From TTA-H9 sp002071415 (GTDB taxonomy: Bacteria; Bacteroidota; Bacteroidia; Bacteroidales; TTA-H9), in assembly GCA_035411425.1 (NCBI GenBank), contig DAONSX010000066.1, positions 1 to 10,942 of the forward strand: a DNA stretch of 10,942 nt. Reading direction: 5' to 3'. Positions 1 through 6,719 of the stretch are shown in pieces; within the stretch, counting starts at the first letter, position 1; each line of letters starts with the position of its first letter. A program made the position numbers and the translations under genes. Under the pieces are notes generated by a model. It did not search any database. It had not been told where the DNA came from and was given only the letters and a program-made list of their open reading frames with translations.

Positions 1-116
1 GGACTGGATTTTTATTCGTCTGTGTGTCAATCGAAAGTTTTCATGTAAATTTGTCTAACCAAAAAGTTGCATTTGTGACTTGAATTTATCAATCATTATT
101 AATTCCAGAATTATGG

Positions 117-365
117 TTGATAAAAAAGTGGGTAGATATGCGTAACGTACCGAAATGGTGTTGGACTACTATGCATGCATCATGGGTATATCAAAAGGTG
201 GAATATCTTGGCATAAGAGTTCAAAAGGAAGATGGTTATCATTATGGGTGGATAAAAACATATAAAACTTCCACTAATTATATTACCAACCGCATAGATT
301 CCATAGTTTACTGTCGTTTACCCAACAAGCCATTTACGGTAGGGCATTTCGATATTGATATCTAA
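117..365 (+). CDS. short orphan ORF, probable 3' remnant of an exported protein gene
   Basis: This frame encodes about 82 residues from a TTG at 117, or 75 from the first ATG at 138; neither start is supported by a signal peptide or a promoter. The second half, 'YLGIRVQKEDGYHYGWIK' followed by a stretch ending 'NKPFTVGHFDIDI', resembles the C-terminal beta-rich segment common in Bacteroidota secreted proteins, where a YLG(I/V)+F...YYGW(I/A) motif precedes a '(D)YAY...P(I)xAG' ending. That likeness is from memory of such proteins, not from a search. The frame is also open from position 3 to a single TGA at 81-83, so the ORF could be the tail of a longer, decayed gene that begins outside the window. 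The function is unknown. A chance ORF is possible but the GWI motif argues against it. Confidence 0.4.
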   Translation: MIKKWVDMRNVPKWCWTTMHASWVYQKVEYLGIRVQKEDGYHYGWIKTYKTSTNYITNRIDSIVYCRLPNKPFTVGHFDIDI

Positions 366-734
366 GAATCAGTTTCTTATTGCCTTAACATCAGAACTCT
401 TGATCTTTTCATTGCATGTTAATATTTTTATAGAACAGAATTATATTTTAAATTATCTTATTTTCTGTCAAAAATTTTCAAATATATAAACCTAACAGGT
501 CTTAGAGACTTGTTAGGTTTTACTAAAAGATATTACAAGGTGAGGAAAGGAAACTCAAAAAATTAAAGGTGCTGAATGAAGGGAATGCACTTCAACAACG
601 TAACGAAATTGATCCTACAGAGTAGAAAATACTATATATCAAACTTTAAAAACCTGATAACTATATTAAATGCCGAATCAAGAGTTCTGCAACACTCGAA
701 TTCTTTCACGAATAACACTATCTTCTTAGAATGA
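366..734. other. intergenic region between converging genes
   Basis: This is AT-rich DNA between the plus-strand orphan ORF and the minus-strand phospholipase D-like gene. It holds the hairpin at 488-520. A run of sense codons without a start (527-622, ending in TAG at 623) is lysine and glutamate rich and could be a coding fossil, but nothing supports it as a gene. No other structure was recognised. Confidence 0.6.
488..520. terminator. 14-bp hairpin, candidate bidirectional terminator or dispersed palindrome
   Basis: AAACCTAACAGGTC (488-501) pairs with GACTTGTTAGGTTT (507-520) around a 5-base loop, TTAGA. All 14 positions pair, one of them as a G-T wobble. The outer AAA/TTT pairs give each transcript a short U-run at the end of the stem. 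It sits between the converging genes at 117-365 (+) and 735-2636 (-), where a shared terminator is expected. The core CCTAACAGGT...ACCTGTTAGG type resembles a palindrome I recall as frequent in Bacteroidota intergenic DNA, so it could also be a copy of a dispersed element. Confidence 0.55.
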
Positions 735-2636
735 TTACTGTTTCAATAGGCGAGCCACATAAACTTTATTGCCGGCCAGCACTCTTACCATATAAATTCC
801 GGCATTCAGCTCACTAACATTTATTTCTAAAGAATCTCCAACGAGTCGGGTGGTTTGCCGCATTACCATTTGTCCTTGAATGCCGTAAACTTCAATAAAT
901 TGTGGTTTAACGTCAGGCGGTAACTGCATTCTGAAAAATTCCCGGGTGGGATTGGGATAAATAGAAAATTGTCTTTTCGTAAGATTATCTTCTATGCTTG
1001 TACATGTAAAAAAGGTAATGGTTATTTGATCAGTTTGCGTACCATAGACATTGTTAACAGTGCAGCTCAATGTAATGCTTCCCAGACCCATTCCGGAAGT
1101 ATCCACAATTATCTGGCTTGCCGTGCTGCCATTCGACCACAAATAGGAAAAAAATCCTGTTCCCGCATCCAATATTACTTTCTGGCCCGCACAAACGCTT
1201 ATATCGGGTCCTAAGTCAAGCATGGGGTTTGGGGCTATCACTCTCGACTGTTTAAAACGCTGAGAGAATTCCTGGTAGTATAGATTGGCAATGCTGGCAT
1301 CATAAAGTATAAGGGTATTTTCGTCGTTTCTAATTTCGGCATTATTGCTCCAATTATGAGAGCCGGTGAGTACCACAGGATTGGAGTTGGTTTGTAGGGC
1401 ATCAGCAATCAAGACTTTATGGTGAAGGATACCACTTTCAGTAGTTTCTCTAAAATTTGTTCCCAAAGCCTGAGTAAGTGTAGCCACCACTTGATCCGAA
1501 CATGAGGCATCATCATCTACCACCACTCGACAAAGTACTCCATTTTGTCTTCTCTTCTCGATAGCATTGGCAAGATCATCACGAGTAATTAAATTGGTAG
1601 GAATAAATAAACTGGTATTAGCGCTGTTGATAGCTGCAAGGATTTTTGAATTTACTCCATCGGAAGGGCTAAACCAGCTTTCGATTGGAATTCCACCCAC
1701 ATTAAAATAATGAGGAGTATTATTTTTCTTAAAAGGTCCAAAACGCGAGGCAGATGGATTAGGTTGGTTGCCAGAGCCTCCCCACATTTCTTCAAACTCC
1801 ATGCGATAAGCTAATGCCAAACTTCTGTCCTGAATAATCAAAATATTATTGGCATCCTTGTTAACCTGAGTTGAAGTAAAGTTCATACTTCCTGTAAAAA
1901 GAATTGCATCGTTAGGATCGTCTGTATCGCAATCGATAACCATGAATTTATTGTGCATGATTCCGTAAGAGGATGAAGTAGGGCTAGCAAGTATGGGCAC
2001 GCCTTGAAGTACATAAATCGAGCTGTTGGTTGTGCTTCCGTCGTAAATCACTCTTACTCTCACCCCTCGTACTTTTGCCTGATTCAAGGCATAAGCAATG
2101 CCATCGATATTCATATTGTAAATAGCCAGATCTATACTTTTTTTGGCTCGATGAATGAGCTCGATTACCGTATCGGCAGCCGTGCCGGGCAGATATATGG
2201 CTTGAGACCCAGTGGCAACATTGGGATCGATAGGACGAGTAAAATAAACCCTCATCTTCCCCGAAGAAGCCGACTGAGACATCAGCACCAATGTATCACC
2301 CCAAAGCGTGTCACTTCCAACGAATTGAAAAGGAAGAGCATAAATCACTTGCGAAGGATAAGACGCCGGAATATTGTAACTATGATTCCGCAGAGGTTTA
2401 GTTGCAACATCCAAAATCCAAGCATTCTTGCCTTCTGCTTCATAATAAACCCCTGAAAAAACATCATTCGAAGTTTGCCATTCAATAGTGATAAAATTGG
2501 GTTGAATATCTACAGGTATTGCAGGAATAAAATTTATACTGTCTTGATGGGCAAAAACAGCTAATGAAGATATCTGAAAAACAGAAAAAATTAGAAATTT
2601 TACTGAAAAGGTTTTTAAAGAGAAACGATGCACCAT
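735..2636 (-). CDS. secreted phospholipase D-like phosphodiesterase with T9SS sorting domain
   Basis: The 633-residue product is a predicted exported phosphodiesterase of the phospholipase D/nuclease superfamily. A signal peptide covers about residues 1-29 (hydrophobic core FLIFSVF, cleavage near VFA-HQ). Residues 40-133 look like a fibronectin-III-type domain. Two catalytic HKD motifs follow: H228, K230, D235 with G249-S250 and N252; and H405, K407, D412 with G425-S426 and N428. Both are complete, so activity is likely. Residues 473-545 form an Ig/PKD-like domain ('LDLGPDISVCAGQKVILDAG'). The end, from 'FSIYPNPTREFF' (557 on), is a type A T9SS sorting domain with the usual '(N)AGIYMVRV' and basic last residues. 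The gene starts 27 bases after the EEP gene stops, with no terminator between, so the two are probably co-transcribed. The superfamily includes phospholipases, Nuc-type DNases and lipid synthases, and the substrate cannot be told from the motifs. The secreted location favours a lipase or nuclease. Confidence 0.88.
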   Translation of the reverse strand: MVHRFSLKTFSVKFLIFSVFQISSLAVFAHQDSINFIPAIPVDIQPNFITIEWQTSNDVFSGVYYEAEGKNAWILDVATKPLRNHSYNIPASYPSQVIYALPFQFVGSDTLWGDTLVLMSQSASSGKMRVYFTRPIDPNVATGSQAIYLPGTAADTVIELIHRAKKSIDLAIYNMNIDGIAYALNQAKVRGVRVRVIYDGSTTNSSIYVLQGVPILASPTSSSYGIMHNKFMVIDCDTDDPNDAILFTGSMNFTSTQVNKDANNILIIQDRSLALAYRMEFEEMWGGSGNQPNPSASRFGPFKKNNTPHYFNVGGIPIESWFSPSDGVNSKILAAINSANTSLFIPTNLITRDDLANAIEKRRQNGVLCRVVVDDDASCSDQVVATLTQALGTNFRETTESGILHHKVLIADALQTNSNPVVLTGSHNWSNNAEIRNDENTLILYDASIANLYYQEFSQRFKQSRVIAPNPMLDLGPDISVCAGQKVILDAGTGFFSYLWSNGSTASQIIVDTSGMGLGSITLSCTVNNVYGTQTDQITITFFTCTSIEDNLTKRQFSIYPNPTREFFRMQLPPDVKPQFIEVYGIQGQMVMRQTTRLVGDSLEINVSELNAGIYMVRVLAGNKVYVARLLKQ

Positions 2637-2663
2637 TAGGAAAAAATTTTAGGTTGAAAAACT

Positions 2664-3701
2664 TTATTCTTTGATGAGGATAATATAAACCGGTAAATGA
2701 TCAGAATAACCGCCTTGATAGGCACCACCGGCAAAGGTGCGAAAAGGATAGCCTTTATACTGTCCTTCTTTATTAAATAAAAACTTTTTATTGAAGACTC
2801 GAGCCGTATAAAATTTAAAACCATTATTTTCTTGATTTATCAAAGGATAAGTGAGAATGATCTGATCGAACAGATTCCAGTTATCACGATAAGCCAATGA
2901 TCCTACTCCATTTTTGAATAATTTCCACATGGGATTGTATAAATCGCCAGGTTGAACTTCTCTTTTGTCTCCTTTTGCATTCAGTACCGTTAAAACGCTA
3001 GGATCGGTGGGATCATCGTTTAAATCGCCCATAATGATGACTTTTGCTTGTGGATAGAGATTTTGGAGTGAATCGACCAGATGACGCGTTAAAGAGGCGG
3101 CTGCAGCTCTATATTCTGGACCATGAAACCGTGAGGGCCAATGATTTACGATAAAATGTAACATTTCTCCATCTATCATTCCCGAAACAACCAACTGATC
3201 ACGAGTTTTGAAATTGGGCATGTCGGGAATATGCAAGGGAACAGCCCGTGCAGAGCTAACTTTGAATACATGATATTTGTAAATTAAAGCCACATCAACT
3301 CCCCTATTATCTGGTGAGTCGAAATGGATAATGGCATAACCCTGTTTTGAAAGCTCTGGCATTTTGACCAAATCTTCAAGTACACGACGGTTTTCTATCT
3401 CCGATAAACCCAAAACAGTAGGACCACCTTTTACATAATCATCTCCTATTTGAGAAATTACTTCGGCAAGATGATTCAATTTCTCCATGTATTTCGATGT
3501 ATTCCACTGGTTGGCACCATCGGGTAAAAATTCCTTATCGTCAGTAAGGGGATCATCAATAGTATCGAAAAGATTTTCAGTATTATAGAAGGCTATACAC
3601 ACTGCTTTTTTCTTCCCTTGGGTTTGCTGAGCTTGTAATGTAATTATCCCAATAAATAGGAATGAGATAAAAGCCTGAATCACAAAAAAGGACTTACGCA
3701 T
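2664..3701 (-). CDS. secreted endonuclease/exonuclease/phosphatase family protein
   Basis: The 345-residue product belongs to the EEP (DNase I/exonuclease III/sphingomyelinase-like) metal-dependent phosphodiesterase superfamily. A signal peptide spans about residues 1-24 (cleavage near LQA-QQ). The superfamily motifs occur in order and are intact: 'YNTENLFD' (39-46, metal-site Asn), 'LSEIENRRVL' (99-108, metal-binding Glu101), 'DNRGVDVALIY' (131-141), 'VNHWPSR' (185-191, catalytic His187), 'MGDLNDDPTD' (224-233, Asp226 and Asn228), 'FDQIIL' (278-283) and 'YSDHLPV' (332-338, the Asp-His pair). Length is normal for Bacteroidota members. The ATG at 3701 is chosen because the signal peptide follows directly. 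It is the first gene of a probable operon with the phospholipase D-like gene downstream and is divergent from the TonB-receptor operon. There is no sorting domain, so the product is expected in the periplasm or released by another route. Whether it cuts DNA, RNA or another phosphoester is not shown. Confidence 0.9.
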   Translation of the reverse strand: MRKSFFVIQAFISFLFIGIITLQAQQTQGKKKAVCIAFYNTENLFDTIDDPLTDDKEFLPDGANQWNTSKYMEKLNHLAEVISQIGDDYVKGGPTVLGLSEIENRRVLEDLVKMPELSKQGYAIIHFDSPDNRGVDVALIYKYHVFKVSSARAVPLHIPDMPNFKTRDQLVVSGMIDGEMLHFIVNHWPSRFHGPEYRAAAASLTRHLVDSLQNLYPQAKVIIMGDLNDDPTDPSVLTVLNAKGDKREVQPGDLYNPMWKLFKNGVGSLAYRDNWNLFDQIILTYPLINQENNGFKFYTARVFNKKFLFNKEGQYKGYPFRTFAGGAYQGGYSDHLPVYIILIKE

Positions 3702-3723
3702 TTGTTATAATAATAATTTGCGC

Positions 3724-3731
3724 CAAAAATA
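3724..3731 (-). promoter_or_regulatory. Bacteroidota -7 box (TAnnTTTG) for the EEP/PLD operon
   Basis: Read on the minus strand this is TATTTTTG, a full match to the Bacteroidota primary-sigma -7 consensus TAnnTTTG, lying 22 bases upstream of the ATG at 3701. No convincing TTG -33 element lies 19-21 bases further up, so the site rests on one element in AT-rich DNA. The leader would be short. Confidence 0.35.
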
Positions 3732-3982
3732 TCAATAATTTAGATGAGTAGATTTATTTAATGTCTTTGCAATAAGTTGATTTCTGCCAATGTGGCTTAT
3801 ATTTCGAAACCCGACGAATATCGTCATTTTTCGAGCTAAATTACGGATATATTTTATCATTATAAAAAACTCACCGCAAAAACCTTCTCTCTTTCACCAA
3901 TATTTCCATATTTTTCGTTCCTTTGTAACCCCAAATTTCGAACATTCGATTGATGGGAAAGCATAATGTAAACTCACTAAGG

Positions 3983-6679
3983 ATGAAAAGATTCATACTT
4001 ACACTTTGCTTGGGATTTTGTTTACTTTCACTCAAGGCACAGCAAATACAACTAAAAGGCATTCTCGTTGATGAAACCACACAATCTCCCATTGCTAATG
4101 CAATTATTAAGATTGAGGACAAAACCATTAGCACGGATTCAGAAGGATTTTTTAGTTTAAGTGAACTTAAACCCGGACGATTAGGATTATGGATAGAAGC
4201 CACGGGATACGAACCATATTCTATGGTAGTAATTTTTACGGGTGAAGCCATGGATTTGGGAAAGATTTCTTTACGTCCATTTATTCTATCTGCCATCGAC
4301 AATGGTTTGGCTGAAATTGCGCTGGTTGCCGAAGGTAGTGATGATGAATCGGAGATTCAGGCTGGCTCGGCTTTACTTGCGGCTTCTTCCGATATTTTTT
4401 CCTCTATTGCGGCTTATACCTTCAGCCCAATGTATTTTAAAACACGAGGCTACGATAACGAAAATATTGCGGTTTACATGAATGGACTGATGGTGAATGA
4501 TCCAGAAAATGGACGGCCATCGTGGTCGGAATGGGGAGGGCTCAATGATGTTACCCGCAATAAGGAAATCAGCAATGGCATGCAATTTTCCCAAAATCTT
4601 CTCGGTTCTTTGGGTGGAAGTACCAATATCATTACACGCCCATCACTTCAGCGCAAACAAACCAAATTCAGCTACTCCTTATCCAACCGGACTTATGTTC
4701 ATCGATTGATGTTTACTTACAGCACAGGGATGCGTCCGGATGGCTGGGCTATCAGTTTCAGTGGCTCACGCCGCTGGGGAAACGAAGGTTATGTAGAAGG
4801 AATATTTTACGACGCATGGGCTTATTTTTTAGGCATAGAACGCAAAATCAACAATAACCATAGTTTAGCCTTAACAGTTTATGGCTCACCTACCCGCCGT
4901 GGACAGCAAGGTCCAGCTACTCAGGAGGCTTATGACCTGTCAGAAACTAACTTTTACAACCCCTATTGGGGCTACCAACAAGGAGATAAACGAAATTCTC
5001 GAGTAAAAGATTTCCATGAACCCATGATCCTCCTCAATCATTATGGAAAACTCAGCGAAAACCTACAATGGAACAACGGTCTGGCCGTAAGCTTTGGATA
5101 TAATGGAGGAACAGCCTTGAATTGGTACAACGCTCCCGATCCACGTCCCGATTATTACAGGTACTTACCCAGTTATGCCACCGACGAAAATATCCGCAAG
5201 ATGGTTGCCGACCGTTGGAAAAGTTCGGAAAATGTCCGCCAAATCAATTGGGATAAACTTTATCAAATCAACTATTTGAGCAATTTAGAAGGGAAAGGAG
5301 CTCGTTATATCGTGGAGAACCGTCGCAACGATCAGCTTCAATTCTTGATCAATTCAACTCTCAATTATCAAATCAACCAAAACATCGCACTTTCTGGAGG
5401 AGCTACTTACAGAAATTACCGTGGGTCTCATTTTAAACTCATAGAAGATTTGCTGGGATCGAATTACTGGCTCGATATTGATCAGTTTGCCGAAAGGGAC
5501 TTCACGGGTGATACCATCAAGGCTCAAAATGATCTGAATAATCCCAATCGGAAAGTTTCCGAAGATGAAAAATTTGGATATAACTACTGTGTCTATCAAC
5601 AATTGTTACAAGCCTGGGTGCAGACCGAATTTTCGTATGATGCAGGCAATTTTTATGCAGGTATTGCATACACAGGGCAACAATTCTATCGCGAGGGCCT
5701 GATGCGTAATGGCCGCCACCCCGATAATTCCTTTGGCGATTCTCAAAAATACAATTTCAATGACGCTACATTAAAAACGGGTGGCACATATCAAATCTTT
5801 CCCCGTAATTTCATTCAGGTAAACGGAATGTATATGACCCGGGCACCCTTTATCCAGAATGTTTTCATTTCACCACGTACTCGAGCCGATGTACTGCCCC
5901 AAATGGTTAGCGAAAAAATCGTGAGCGGCGAAGCCAGTTACTTGATGCGTTACCCCTTTTTGAACCTACGTTTTACGGTTTTTCACACCATTTTCGACGA
6001 CCAGAGCGAAGTAAACAGTTTTTACCACGATGATTTAAAAACTTATGTCAATTATGTTCTCACAGGAATAAGCAAGACTCACCAAGGATTAGAGTTCGGA
6101 ACAGAAGTGAAGATTACTTCGGCTTTGTCGCTGCAAGCGGTTGCAGCTTGGGGAAACTATAGATATACCAATCGTCCTTTAGCCACTATTTGTTATGATA
6201 ATGGCTCGAAACCCGATACCACCGAAAGGGTATATATCAAGAATTTCTATGTCCCGGGAACACCACAAACGGCTGCCTCTTTAGGTTTAAAATATGCTGG
6301 TCGACGTTATCTTTACATCAACCTCAACGCCAATTATTTCGACCGTAATTATGTAGATTTCAATCCCGAACGCCGTACTTCGGCGGCCATTGCCAACCTT
6401 GGCCCCGGCGATCCCCTCATTACCACTATCACTCAACAGGAAAAACTGCCCGATGCCTTCACCCTCGATGCTTCAATCGGAAAATCATGGAGATGGGGAG
6501 AATATTTTCTGAACCTCAACTTCTCCGTTAGCAATATACTCGACAACAAAAAGGTGATTACTACCGGATTCGAGCAAATGCGCTTCGACTTCACTAACAA
6601 AGACTTAGCCAAATTCCCACCCAAATATTATTATGGATATGGAAGAAACTTCTTCCTAAATCTCGGTTTTCGTTTTTAA
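3983..6679 (+). CDS. TonB-dependent outer-membrane receptor with carboxypeptidase-regulatory-like N-terminal domain
   Basis: The 898-residue product is an outer-membrane active transporter. The start at 3983 is preferred over the ATG at 3950 because 'MKRFILTLCLGFCLLSLKAQ' is a compact signal peptide, cleaved near KA-QQ; the eleven extra residues are hydrophilic. Residues 21-97 form a CarboxypepD_reg-like beta-sandwich ('GILVDETTQSPIANAIIKIE'). The plug domain covers about 115-220, with 'FKTRGYDNENIAVYMNGLMV' (152-171) and 'LGSLGGSTNIITRP' (207-220), both typical of TonB receptors. The rest is the beta-barrel, rich in alternating aromatic strands and ending 'FFLNLGFRF' with the terminal Phe of outer-membrane barrels. 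It is shorter than most SusC proteins and no SusD gene follows; a DUF5689 lipoprotein starts 40 bases later instead. Energy would come from TonB-ExbBD, encoded elsewhere. The ligand is unknown; the divergent phosphodiesterase genes suggest nucleic-acid fragments or a phosphate compound, which is inference. Confidence 0.92.
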   Translation: MKRFILTLCLGFCLLSLKAQQIQLKGILVDETTQSPIANAIIKIEDKTISTDSEGFFSLSELKPGRLGLWIEATGYEPYSMVVIFTGEAMDLGKISLRPFILSAIDNGLAEIALVAEGSDDESEIQAGSALLAASSDIFSSIAAYTFSPMYFKTRGYDNENIAVYMNGLMVNDPENGRPSWSEWGGLNDVTRNKEISNGMQFSQNLLGSLGGSTNIITRPSLQRKQTKFSYSLSNRTYVHRLMFTYSTGMRPDGWAISFSGSRRWGNEGYVEGIFYDAWAYFLGIERKINNNHSLALTVYGSPTRRGQQGPATQEAYDLSETNFYNPYWGYQQGDKRNSRVKDFHEPMILLNHYGKLSENLQWNNGLAVSFGYNGGTALNWYNAPDPRPDYYRYLPSYATDENIRKMVADRWKSSENVRQINWDKLYQINYLSNLEGKGARYIVENRRNDQLQFLINSTLNYQINQNIALSGGATYRNYRGSHFKLIEDLLGSNYWLDIDQFAERDFTGDTIKAQNDLNNPNRKVSEDEKFGYNYCVYQQLLQAWVQTEFSYDAGNFYAGIAYTGQQFYREGLMRNGRHPDNSFGDSQKYNFNDATLKTGGTYQIFPRNFIQVNGMYMTRAPFIQNVFISPRTRADVLPQMVSEKIVSGEASYLMRYPFLNLRFTVFHTIFDDQSEVNSFYHDDLKTYVNYVLTGISKTHQGLEFGTEVKITSALSLQAVAAWGNYRYTNRPLATICYDNGSKPDTTERVYIKNFYVPGTPQTAASLGLKYAGRRYLYINLNANYFDRNYVDFNPERRTSAAIANLGPGDPLITTITQQEKLPDAFTLDASIGKSWRWGEYFLNLNFSVSNILDNKKVITTGFEQMRFDFTNKDLAKFPPKYYYGYGRNFFLNLGFRF

Positions 6680-6719
6680 ATTCCTCATCCAAAAGAAAAA
6701 TACCAAAACATTATAAAGT

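Noticed and set aside
527..625. Lysine/glutamate-rich run of 32 sense codons ending in TAG
   Set aside because: There is no plausible start codon and no recognised motif; it is too short to call a gene remnant.
2004..2456. Plus-strand 150-codon ORF inside the phospholipase D-like gene
   Set aside because: It lies fully antisense to a gene with intact catalytic motifs, and its translation shows no domain or signal.
3918..3925. TTCCTTTG considered as a -7 box for the TonB receptor operon
   Set aside because: It lacks the A at the second position of TAnnTTTG and has no TTG at the -33 distance.
3871..4302. Minus-strand ORF overlapping the start of the TonB receptor
   Set aside because: It is antisense to the signal peptide and regulatory-like domain of a well-supported gene and has no family-like features.
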